Origin: Ruminococcus sp.
GTDB taxonomy: Bacteria > Bacillota > Clostridia > Oscillospirales > Acutalibacteraceae
Direction: 5' to 3'
Length of the DNA stretch: 18,611 bases
Assembly (NCBI GenBank): GCA_004555265.1
Contig: SFIQ01000040.1
Coordinates: 1 to 18,611, forward strand
Shown here: positions 6,581 to 12,991 of the stretch, in pieces
How the letters are laid out: every line of letters starts with the position of its first letter
Position numbering within the stretch: position 1 is the first letter of the stretch
Program-made: the position numbers and the translations under genes
Notes under the pieces: generated by a model
What the model saw: the letters and a program-made list of their open reading frames with translations, nothing else
Database searches by the model: none
Told to the model about the DNA's origin: nothing

Positions 6581-7345
6581 TTACCTCTGTTTTTTCAAAA
6601 ATTCTTCGGCAAACGCGTTGTACGCAAGCGCCCCCTTGGAATTTTTATCGTAATACAGCACCGGCTCGCCGAAACTCGGCGCTTCGGACAGCCGCACATT
6701 GCGCGGAATGGTGGTCGCATACACCTTTTTCGGAAAGAACTTTTTCACCTCGTCCACCACCTGCGTTGTCAGGTTCAAACGACCGTCATACATTGTCAAA
6801 AGCACGCCTTCCAGTTCAATATGCGGATTGTAAAGGCGTTTGATCTGCCGCACGGTGGTCATCAACTGCGCAAGGCCTTCGAGCGCATAGTATTCGCATT
6901 GAATCGGCACCAAAAAGGTGTCGCTCGCGCAAAGGGCGTTAATGGTAATCAGCCCCAAAGACGGCGGGCAGTCCAAAAAGACGAAATCGTACCCGTCCCA
7001 AACGCTCGCAAGCGCCGATTTCAGCCGCCCCTCGCGGCGGTCCAGCGCAATCATTTCGACCTCCGCCCCGGCAAGGTTAATGTTCGACGGTAAAATATCC
7101 ACATTTTTGAATTTGGTATGCAAAATCGCCTCCGCGGTCGGCACGCCGTTTATCAGCGCGTCATAAGAAGAAGCCTTGATTTCGCGTTTGTTGATGCCGT
7201 AGCCGCTGGTGGTATTGCCCTGCGGATCAATGTCACAAATCAGCACTTTTTTGCCGAGCGCCCCCACCGCAGCGGAAAGATTGACAGCGGTGGTGGTTTT
7301 GCCCACACCGCCTTTTTGATTGATAATCGAAATGGTCTTTGCCAT
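6581..7345 (-). CDS. soj: Chromosome-partitioning ATPase ParA / Soj
   Basis: ParA-type Walker ATPase that dimerises on DNA with ATP and is stimulated by ParB; in Firmicutes it also acts on DnaA. The ATG at 7345 gives 254 residues, the standard size. The deviant Walker A motif KGGVGKTTT is at residues 11-19, followed by VNLSAAVGALGKKVLICDID. The Walker B-like segment is DFVFLDCPPSLG. The C-terminal part has IPRNVRLSEAPSFGEPVLYY, a hallmark of chromosomal ParAs. A longer in-frame start at 7390 exists, but it adds unrelated residues and overlaps the probable promoter. A GGAG lies 12 bases upstream of the ATG. It is the first gene of the operon soj - lipoprotein - spo0J, with a parS site about 110 bases upstream. 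Confidence 0.96.
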   Translation of the reverse strand: MAKTISIINQKGGVGKTTTAVNLSAAVGALGKKVLICDIDPQGNTTSGYGINKREIKASSYDALINGVPTAEAILHTKFKNVDILPSNINLAGAEVEMIALDRREGRLKSALASVWDGYDFVFLDCPPSLGLITINALCASDTFLVPIQCEYYALEGLAQLMTTVRQIKRLYNPHIELEGVLLTMYDGRLNLTTQVVDEVKKFFPKKVYATTIPRNVRLSEAPSFGEPVLYYDKNSKGALAYNAFAEEFLKKQR

Positions 7346-7378
7346 TATTCTTGTCCACTCCAAAGCATTAGTATATGC

Positions 7379-7387
7379 AGTATAGCA
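7379..7387 (-). promoter_or_regulatory. Probable extended -10 promoter of the soj operon
   Basis: Read on the minus strand the sequence is TGCTATACT, an extended -10 (TGnTATACT) about 34 bases upstream of the soj ATG. A second TATACT occurs at 7370-7375. No good -35 is present at the right distance, which is typical of extended -10 promoters. Confidence 0.45.
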
Positions 7388-7453
7388 CAAAATCGGACAA
7401 AAGAAAAGGTGTTTTTGAAAATTCCGCGGTTTTTTTGCGTTTTTGCACGCCGA

Positions 7454-7469
7454 TGTTTCACGTGAAACA
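7454..7469. promoter_or_regulatory. parS: parS centromere site upstream of soj
   Basis: TGTTTCACGTGAAACA is a perfect 16-bp palindrome that matches the bacterial parS consensus; the symmetry extends one base each side. It lies about 110 bases upstream of the soj start and about 65 bases upstream of the probable -10. ParB bound and spreading from here could both load the segregation complex and repress the operon. Confidence 0.95.
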
Positions 7470-7494
7470 TGGGGGCGTTATTACAAATTTAATT

Positions 7495-7590
7495 TTGTCC
7501 TCCTGCGCGAAGCGAAAGATCTCAAACAGAACAAAGTATAAATTGTGTAAAACGAGATTCTTCACCTAACGGATCAGAATGACAAATTGG
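7495..7590. repeat. Family A imperfect inverted repeat, copy 4
   Basis: The arms are TCCTCCTGCGCGAAGCGAAA and ACCTAACGGATCAGAATGAC, with the same A/T-rich middle as other copies. A few mismatches mark it as an older copy. Confidence 0.85.
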
Positions 7591-7635
7591 GGTTTGTGGG
7601 GGTATTTAACGGAACGGGCAAACTGTAATGCGAGC

Positions 7636-7960
7636 GTAGGGGGCGACGACTCGGCGCCCCGCAACAAAATACATCTTTCTTGCGATCTACACACGAAATG
7701 CGTTTTACAGGGTAGGGCGGGGGCTTGCCCCCGCCGCAGATTTTGCTGTGAATTACAGAACGGACAAACTGTAATGCGAGCGTAGAGGTCGGCGTCCTCG
7801 ACGACCCGTTATTCCTCCCTCTGACGAGGGAGGTGGCTTTTGCCGTAGGCAAAAGCCGGAGGGAGAGAAACGGAAAAATCTCTCCCCCAGTCAAATGCTA
7901 CGCATTTGACAGCCCCCTCTCGGAGGGGGCGGAAACGGCGGGAGCAAGCCCCCGCCCTAC
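7636..7960. repeat. Cluster of family B palindromes around a C cassette
   Basis: GTAGGGGGCGACGACTCGGC-type at 7636-7660, GTAGGGCGGGGGCTTGCCCC-type at 7712-7735 and 7937-7960, and a diverged GTAGAGGTCGGCGTCCTCGA-type at 7782-7807. The phrase CAAACTGTAATGCGAGCGTA precedes two of them, so the linker is also repeated. No gene is seen in 7346-8741. Confidence 0.8.
7814..7930 (+). repeat. Family C multi-hairpin cassette, copy 2
   Basis: Hairpins in order: CCTCCCTCTGACGAGGGAGG, GGCTTTTGCCGTAGGCAAAA-like, GTCAAATGCTACGCATTTGA-like and GCCCCCTCTCGGAGGGGGC. The GGAGGGAGAGA...TCTCTCCCCC spacer is in the middle. Same content as copy 1, inverted. Confidence 0.85.
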
Positions 7961-7988
7961 CGCATAAATTTATCCCCATAACCACCAA

Positions 7989-8068
7989 TTTGTCATCCTG
8001 AGCGAAGCGAAGGATCTCCAATAGCGCAAAATAGAAATATACGAAACGAGATTCTTCGCCTACGGTTG
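7989..8068. repeat. Family A repeat, copy 5, truncated
   Basis: It starts TTTGTCATCCTGAGCGAAGC and runs through GATTCTTCGCCTACGG. The last part of the right arm is replaced by GTTGGATAGACAACC. Confidence 0.8.
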
Positions 8069-8339
8069 GATAGACAACCTCCAATTTATATTCCTTTCCC
8101 GCGGGCAAACGCGAAACGGCGCCCGAGCACAAAGCCCGAACGCCGTTCCGCTGTGGATGTGGGGTGTGAAAGAGAAGGATATGGATATTTAAAACGGGTT
8201 TGGCGGAAGGGGTGTCCGCCGCACCGCGTTTTACGGAATTTTGCGCCGCTCTGTTGCGGCGAGAGGGGCAGAGGGAAATGAAAATCATACGCAAGTGTGC
8301 ATATTTTTATTGGGCAGTTTGCCCGTCGCCCCGCCCGGT
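8069..8339. other. Unique non-coding stretch with one long inverted repeat
   Basis: This is the only part of the soj-noc gap that is not a recognised repeat. It holds an inverted repeat at 8115-8147 (AACGGCGCCCGAGC, loop ACAAA, GCCCGAACGCCGTT). Transcribed from the minus strand it could pair over 14 positions using G-U wobbles, but no clear U-tract follows. I see no convincing ORF, promoter or tRNA here. Confidence 0.4.
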
Positions 8340-8427
8340 TGTCATTCTGCGCGTAGCGAAGAATCTCAAATTAAAAAAGTTATACATTTGAAAGAGATTC
8401 TTCGCCTGACGGCTCAGAATGACAAAT
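8340..8427. repeat. Family A imperfect inverted repeat, copy 6
   Basis: Arms TGTCATTCTGCGCGTAGCGA and CGGCTCAGAATGACA are imperfect reverse complements around an A/T-rich centre. An intact-length copy. Confidence 0.85.
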
Positions 8428-8493
8428 TTTGTATTTTGCTGTGTAATCGCGAAACGGGTTGACCGTTCCCTACACAATTTGATAACCCTTTGC

Positions 8494-8519
8494 GGAACGA
8501 CACTAAGGTCGTTCCATAC
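8494..8519. repeat. Family B palindrome, GGAACGAC core
   Basis: GGAACGACACTAAGGTCGTT followed by CC is a self-complementary variant of the GGAACGGTCAAGACCGTTCC core. The stem is changed on both sides. Confidence 0.75.
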
Positions 8520-8531
8520 GCGATGCGATTT

Positions 8532-8597
8532 CCATTCGAGAGGATTGGTAAAGAACCACAGAAAGTAAACCAACGATTTGCCGTCGCGCAGTCGCGA
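8532..8597 (-). repeat. Family D repeat, copy 2 (tandem unit)
   Basis: Read on the minus strand it starts with a hairpin GTCGCG-ACTG-CGCGAC, then the conserved CAAATCGTTGGTTTACTTTC, and ends CCTCTCGAATGG. It is the outermost of three head-to-tail units behind the noc-like gene. Confidence 0.85.
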
Positions 8598-8674
8598 CCA
8601 TTCGAGAGGATTGGTAAAGAACCACAGAAAAACCGTAGAAAGTAAATCAACGATTTGCCGTCGTGCAGTCGCGA
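8598..8674 (-). repeat. Family D repeat, copy 3 (tandem unit, 11-base expansion)
   Basis: Nearly identical to the preceding unit but 11 bases longer, because of an inserted AACCGTAGAAA next to a similar AGAAA motif. The hairpin stem is the same type with one mismatch. Confidence 0.85.
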
Positions 8675-8744
8675 CCATTCGAGAGGATGGGGAAAGGTTA
8701 CCTGCAAAGTAAACCAACGATTCGCGCCGCGTCGCACGCGGTTA
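8675..8744 (-). repeat. Family D repeat, copy 4, beginning at the noc stop codon
   Basis: On the minus strand it begins TAACCGCGTGCGACGCGG, where TAA is the stop of the noc-like gene, then CGCGAATCGTTGGTTTACTT, ending CCTCTCGAATGG. It is the closest relative of the phage-module copy at 574-645. Confidence 0.88.
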
Positions 8745-9575
8745 AACGGCTTCGCTGTCGGAGGGTAGGGGTAGTTTTAACTGCTCCAACTTCGGAATAC
8801 GCACAATGTATTCGATGTATTCGGGCGTTTCGCTTTTGGCGGCGTCTGCGTCCACCCCGGCGCGGCGAATGGTATCTACCGCGTGGTTTAAGGTGTTGAT
8901 AAATACGCGCACATCGCGTATCCCGCGGAAATTGTTGCGGGTTTTGCCCTCTTTCGAGAGCATTTGTTCAATCAACCGTTCGCTTTCGGCAACCGTTAAG
9001 TGTCGGTCAATCATAATCCCAAGTGCGCGGGCGCGGCGGTCATCGTCTTCGAGTTGTAACAATGCCCGTGCGTGGCGTTCGGTAAGCCCCGCGCGCGTCA
9101 GTCGGTAGCGCATATCCTCGGGCAACTGTAACAGGCGCAGTTTGTTGGAAATCGTGGAGCGCGCCTTGCCGAGTTTTGCCGCCAACTCCTCACGGCTCAT
9201 TCCGTAAACAGATAGCAGGCTGTCAATCGCCTCCGCCTCTTCAAAGAAGTCCAAATCCTGCCGTTGCAAATTCTCAATCAAAGAGAATATCGCGGAGTTT
9301 TTGTTGTCGATTTCGGTGACGATGGACGGGATTTTGGAAAGTCCCACAAGCCGCGCCGCACGCAATCGCCGTTCGCCCGAAATCAATTCAAACCGGCCGT
9401 CGTCCAGTTGGCGCACGGTAATCGGCTGTAAAATGCCGTTTTGACGAATGCTTTGCGCCAAGCCCTCCAATTCATCATAATCAAACCGTTTGCGCGGTTG
9501 GTTGGGGTTCGGGATAATTTGTTCCTGCGGGATTGAAAAGATTTGTCCCGTACTTTTCACTTTCGGTGTTCGCAT
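8742..9575 (-). CDS. noc: Noc-like ParB-family protein (nucleoid occlusion / second ParB)
   Basis: This 277-residue ParB/Noc-family protein sits between rsmG and soj, the position of noc in Bacillus. The N-terminal domain shows PNPNQPRKRFDYDEL, GILQPITVRQ, the CTP-binding GERRLRAAR and SLIENLQRQDLDFFEE. The helix-turn-helix reads GKARSTISNKLRLLQLP and then TERHARALL. The NKLRLL lysine and ERHARAL arginine are Noc-type, but the GKAR arginine is more ParB-like. It lacks both the GKGxxALF ParA-activating peptide of Spo0J and an evident N-terminal amphipathic membrane helix of the Bacillus Noc kind (it starts MRTPKVKSTGQIFSIP). The ATG at 9575 is preceded by GGAGG eight bases away. A D repeat begins exactly at its stop codon. 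It could be a nucleoid-occlusion factor or a second centromere-binding protein. Confidence 0.85.
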   Translation of the reverse strand: MRTPKVKSTGQIFSIPQEQIIPNPNQPRKRFDYDELEGLAQSIRQNGILQPITVRQLDDGRFELISGERRLRAARLVGLSKIPSIVTEIDNKNSAIFSLIENLQRQDLDFFEEAEAIDSLLSVYGMSREELAAKLGKARSTISNKLRLLQLPEDMRYRLTRAGLTERHARALLQLEDDDRRARALGIMIDRHLTVAESERLIEQMLSKEGKTRNNFRGIRDVRVFINTLNHAVDTIRRAGVDADAAKSETPEYIEYIVRIPKLEQLKLPLPSDSEAV

Positions 9576-9610
9576 TTAAAAAACCTCCGCTGTGCTTGTC
9601 CTGTGACACA

Positions 9611-9640
9611 AGAATAGCACGCAGAGGTGTGAAATGTAAA
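9611..9640 (-). promoter_or_regulatory. Probable sigma-A promoter for the noc-like gene
   Basis: On the minus strand TTTACA (9635-9640) and TATTCT (9611-9616) are separated by 18 bases. They lie in the 111-base gap after rsmG, 36 bases before the noc start. Each box has one or two departures from consensus. Confidence 0.5.
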
Positions 9641-9686
9641 GAAAAACCGTTCGCCCAAAACGGCGGTGTTTCGCGGATTTCTCCGT

Positions 9687-10400
9687 TTATTTTAAGGGGT
9701 TTTTGGCGATTTTGGCAGAGGGGCGCGGATATTTTGGCGGGGTTTGCGATATTTTTTCAATCAAAAGCACACGCCGCGGCATATTTTCGACCAAATCAAA
9801 CACTTTATCTGCCGCGATTTTGCCGCCCAAAACCTGCAAAGCATTCTTTGCGCCGTCGATTTCCGCATCGGCGGCGGCGGATTTCATGGAAAGGAATGTG
9901 CCGCCCAATTTCACAAACGGCAAACAGTATTCCGCCAAATTGCACAAATCCGAGACCGCGCGGGCGGTTGCAAAATCGTATTTTTCGCGGTATTTCGCGC
10001 TTTGCCCCGCCTCCTCGGCGCGGGCGTGCACCGTCTCGCCCGAAAGCGAAACCGCAGACAGTACGGTTTCAATAAAGCCCAACTTCTTTTTGGTGCTGTC
10101 TAAAAATGTCACCTCTAAATCGGGGCGATACAACTTCAACACAAGCCCCGGAAAGCCTGCGCCTGTGCCGACATCCATAATTTTTGCGTGTTCGGGAATT
10201 TCGGTAACGCCGAACAGCGAAAGGCAGTCGGCAAAATGCTTGACGGTCACTTCGTCGGGCTCCGTAATCGCCGTTAAATTGAATTGCTTGTTGGTTTCCA
10301 CGAGCAATTCGGCGTACTTGTCTAAACGCGCAAAGGCGTTATCATCCACCGTCACGCCGAACGGCTGCACCGTCTTTTCCAAAAGTGCACGGTTGAGCAT
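9687..10400 (-). CDS. rsmG: 16S rRNA (guanine-N7) methyltransferase RsmG (GidB)
   Basis: SAM-dependent methyltransferase that makes m7G in the 530 loop of 16S rRNA (G527 in E. coli numbering). The Rossmann SAM-binding motif is IMDVGTGAGFPGLVLKL at about residues 70-86, followed by the acidic strand end VTFLDSTKKKLGFIE. The downstream FATARAVSDLCNLAEY motif is typical of GidB. At 237 residues the length is normal. The ATG shares one base with the mnmG stop (TAATG), with AAGGAGG inside the mnmG end, so the two are translationally coupled. The C-terminus ends in a basic, Pro-rich tail (TPPKYPRPSAKIAKNPLK) slightly longer than average. Confidence 0.95.
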   Translation of the reverse strand: MLNRALLEKTVQPFGVTVDDNAFARLDKYAELLVETNKQFNLTAITEPDEVTVKHFADCLSLFGVTEIPEHAKIMDVGTGAGFPGLVLKLYRPDLEVTFLDSTKKKLGFIETVLSAVSLSGETVHARAEEAGQSAKYREKYDFATARAVSDLCNLAEYCLPFVKLGGTFLSMKSAAADAEIDGAKNALQVLGGKIAADKVFDLVENMPRRVLLIEKISQTPPKYPRPSAKIAKNPLK

Positions 10401-12271
10401 TACACGCCCTCCTTTGCAAGGTAAATCAACAATACCGAGATGTCTGCGGGGGAAACGCCGCTGATGCGTGAAGCCTGCCCGACATTTTCGGGGCGGATTT
10501 TGCTTAACTTCTCGCGCGCCTCCAGCCGCAGACCGTCAATCGTATTGTAATCGGTATTCGCGGGGATTTGCTTGCTTTCGAGCCGCCGCATTTCGTGGAT
10601 TTGCGCCTGCTGGCGGCGAATATAGCCCTCGTATTTCAGTTCGATTTCCACCTGTTCAAAGACTTCTGTCGGCAAATCCGGGCGCGTTTTGTCAAACGGC
10701 GCAAGCAGTTCATAAGACAACTGCGGGCGTTTGAGCAGTTCCGCAAGTTTCACGCCCGTTTTTAAGGGCGATGTTTCACGTGAAACAAGTAAGGCTTGCA
10801 GTTCGTCCGTTAAAGAAATCGAGGTCTCCTCTACCCGCTTGCGCTCCGCTTCAATTTGCGCTTTCTTTTCTAAAAACCGCGCGTATTTTTCGTCAGAGAC
10901 CAACCCGATTTCGCGCCCAAGCGGCGTTAAGCGCAGGTCGGCGTTGTCCTGCCGCAGCAACAAGCGATATTCCGAGCGCGAGGTCATCATACGGTAGGGG
11001 TCCATACACCCTTTTGTAACCAAATCGTCTATGAGCGTGCCGATATAAGACGAGGCGCGGTCAAGTACAAACGCAGGTTTGCCCTGCACCTTGCGCGCGG
11101 CATTGATGCCCGCAACGAGCCCCTGCGCCGCCGCCTCTTCATAGCCCGAAGAACCGTTGAACTGCCCTGCCCCGAACAGCCCGTCCAAATCGAGAAATTC
11201 CAAAGACGGCTTTAATGCCAACGGGTCGACGCAATCGTATTCAATCGCATAGGCGGTGCGCATCACTTCCACTTTTTCCAAACCTTTTATCGTGCGCAAA
11301 AACTGCAACTGCACGCTTTCGGGGAGCGACGAGGACATCCCCTGCAAATATAATTCTTCGGTGTCTAACCCGCACGGCTCAATAAACAGTTGGTGGCGCT
11401 CTTTTTCGGGGAAACGCATAATTTTGTCTTCAAAACTCGGACAGTAGCGCGGCCCCACGCCGTGGATTTTGCCGCTGTATAGGGGCGAATACTGAATATT
11501 ATCCAAAATCACCTGTTTGGTGTCGTCGTTGGTGTAGGCAATGTAGCACGCGGCGCGGTCGGGCGCGGGCGCGTCATTGTCGAAGGAAAAGGGCGTGGTG
11601 TTTTCATCACATTCCTGCACTTCGAGCACGGAAAAATCCACACTGCGGCGATTCACGCGCGAGGGCGTGCCCGTTTTAAAGCGGCGCAGCGGAATTTTCA
11701 GCGCATACAGCGATTTGGAAAGCGCGGTTGCGGGGAACATCCCGTCCGGCCCGCTTTCATAGGAAACATCACCGATGTAAACCCGCCCGCCGAGAAAAGT
11801 CCCCGTGGCAAGGATTACGGTTTTGGCGGTATAGATTGCCTCTAATTTGGTGGTCAACTGCCAAAGTCCGTCGGGATTTCGGTGCAAATCCACCACTTCC
11901 GCCTGCTTGATATCTAAATTCTCCTGCAATTCGAGGGTGTGTTTCATCACTTTGGCGTATTCGCGGCGGTCAATTTGCGCACGCAAAGAATGCACCGCAG
12001 GCCCTTTGCCGCGGTTGAGCATGCGCGTTTGAATGGCGGTTTTGTCCGCCGCCTTGCCCATTTCGCCGCCGAGCGCATCAATTTCGCGCACCAAATGGCC
12101 TTTGGACGTGCCGCCGATGGACGGATTGCACGGCATATTGCCAACCCAATCGAGGTTGATGGTGAATACAATCACCGAACACCCAAGCCGCGCCGCCGCA
12201 AGCGCCGCCTCAATGCCCGCGTGCCCCGCGCCGATAACGGCAACATCATATTGTTTTGCAAAGTATTCCAT
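10400..12271 (-). CDS. mnmG: tRNA uridine-5-carboxymethylaminomethyl modification enzyme MnmG (GidA)
   Basis: FAD enzyme that, with MnmE, installs (carboxymethyl)aminomethyl groups on U34 of tRNAs reading NNA/NNG codons. At 623 residues it is full length. The FAD-binding motif is GAGHAGIEAALAAARLG at about residues 14-30. The two redox cysteines appear in NMPCNPSIGG (about residue 48) and GPRYCPSFEDK (about residue 278). A second dinucleotide-binding region is GLFGAGQFNGSSGYEEAAAQ, and the C-terminal tRNA-binding end is RISGVSPADISVLLIYLAKE. GAGGT lies six bases before the ATG. The codons for LVSRETS contain a perfect parS palindrome. It is coupled to rsmG downstream. The usual partner mnmE lies upstream but is separated by 717 bases of repeats. 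Confidence 0.97.
   Translation of the reverse strand: MEYFAKQYDVAVIGAGHAGIEAALAAARLGCSVIVFTINLDWVGNMPCNPSIGGTSKGHLVREIDALGGEMGKAADKTAIQTRMLNRGKGPAVHSLRAQIDRREYAKVMKHTLELQENLDIKQAEVVDLHRNPDGLWQLTTKLEAIYTAKTVILATGTFLGGRVYIGDVSYESGPDGMFPATALSKSLYALKIPLRRFKTGTPSRVNRRSVDFSVLEVQECDENTTPFSFDNDAPAPDRAACYIAYTNDDTKQVILDNIQYSPLYSGKIHGVGPRYCPSFEDKIMRFPEKERHQLFIEPCGLDTEELYLQGMSSSLPESVQLQFLRTIKGLEKVEVMRTAYAIEYDCVDPLALKPSLEFLDLDGLFGAGQFNGSSGYEEAAAQGLVAGINAARKVQGKPAFVLDRASSYIGTLIDDLVTKGCMDPYRMMTSRSEYRLLLRQDNADLRLTPLGREIGLVSDEKYARFLEKKAQIEAERKRVEETSISLTDELQALLVSRETSPLKTGVKLAELLKRPQLSYELLAPFDKTRPDLPTEVFEQVEIELKYEGYIRRQQAQIHEMRRLESKQIPANTDYNTIDGLRLEAREKLSKIRPENVGQASRISGVSPADISVLLIYLAKEGV
10772..10787. promoter_or_regulatory. 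parS: parS centromere site inside mnmG
   Basis: TGTTTCACGTGAAACA, identical to the site at 7454-7469, 3.3 kb away. It is embedded in frame in mnmG, where it encodes part of LLVSRETS near residue 497, so two functions are written into the same bases. Confidence 0.95.
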
Positions 12272-12357
12272 AGTGATACCTCATTTGATTTGTGGTAAAA
12301 AGTCCATGTTGTTGTGTTTGCGGGCAAACTGCGTTCGCCCGTCCGATTGTTATTTGC
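12272..12357 (-). other. mnmG leader
   Basis: This holds the mnmG ribosome binding site (GAGGT) and an A/T-rich leader. A possible hairpin GGGCGAACGCAGTTTGCCC (about 12321-12341) is a relative of the B palindromes. I could not assign a convincing promoter. Confidence 0.3.
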
Positions 12358-12442
12358 GGCGCAAGCCGAGAATCTCGTTTCGCATATTTTTATTTTGTGC
12401 TGTTGGAGATCCTTCGCTATCGCGCAGGATGACAAATTGGGG
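12358..12442. repeat. Family A repeat, copy 7, left arm shortened
   Basis: It runs from GGCGCAAGCCGAGAATCTCG through GGAGATCCTTCGC to GGATGACAAATTGGGG. The first arm is diverged or cut. Confidence 0.8.
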
Positions 12443-12484
12443 TTTGTGGGGGTGTCAACGGAACGGGCAAAATGCATTTCATGC

Positions 12485-12853
12485 GTAGGGGTCGGCGTCT
12501 CGACGACCCGTTATTCCTCCCTCTGACGAGGGTCGACTCCCTCACAGTGTGAGGGAGATGTCGCGAAGCGACAGAGGGAGACCGCCGCCGTCAGCGGGTG
12601 GCACGCCGTAAGGCGTGACGGAGGGAGAGAGACGAAAAAAATCTCTCCCCCAGTCAAATGCGTTGCATTTGACAGCCCCCTCGTCAGAGGGGGCAAAAAC
12701 GGCGGGCGAACACAGTTCGCCCCTACAACCCGTAGGGAACGACCGAAGACGCGTTCCGCAAAATTATATCGAAATTTACGGGCGGGCGTGGATTTTCTCC
12801 GAAAACGGGCACCCTTTTGTCCGCATTCGCGGACATTTCCCCTGTCAGGGGAA
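12485..12853. repeat. Cluster of family B palindromes around an enlarged C cassette
   Basis: GTAGGGGTCGGCGTCTCGAC-type at 12485-12509, GGGCGAACACAGTTCGCCC-type at 12704-12726, a GTAGGGAACGACCGAAGACG-type at 12732-12758, and a TTCCCC-TGTC-AGGGGAA palindrome at 12837-12853 that also occurs at 3404-3420. No gene is seen in 12272-12988. Confidence 0.8.
12516..12694 (+). repeat. Family C multi-hairpin cassette, copy 3, with extra hairpins
   Basis: The outer parts match copies 1, 2 and 4 (CCTCCCTCTGACGAGGG... to GCCCCCTCGTCAGAGGGGGC). The central GGCTTTTGCC...GGCAAAAGCC hairpin is replaced by a run of others: CTCCCTCACAGTGTGAGGGA, TGTCGCGAAGCGACA, and CACGCCGTAAGGCGTG. Confidence 0.85.
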
Positions 12854-12923
12854 TCTCGCCGACCCCTACGCACAAAATACAATGTGTTTGACCCCCACAA
12901 CCCCCAATTTATACAAAATTACA

Positions 12924-12991
12924 TTCGAGAGGATTGGAGAAAGCTTCTCTGCCAAGTAAACCTACGATTTGCACCGCGTCACACGCGGTTA
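12924..12991 (-). repeat. Family D repeat, copy 5, beginning at the mnmE stop codon
   Basis: On the minus strand it begins TAACCGCGTGTGACGCGG, where TAA is the mnmE stop, then CAAATCGTAGGTTTACTTGG and an end at CCTCTCGAATG. The adjoining AATTTTGTATAAATTGGGGG also recurs beside copies 1 and 6. Confidence 0.88.

Noticed and set aside
8115..8147. An intrinsic terminator for the noc unit
   Set aside because: The stem is long with wobbles, but no U-tract follows on the minus strand, and it lies 600 bases past the gene.
7574..8737. Several ORFs of 60-160 residues in the soj-noc gap on both strands
   Set aside because: All run through A, B, C or D repeats, and none has a ribosome binding site with a recognisable domain.
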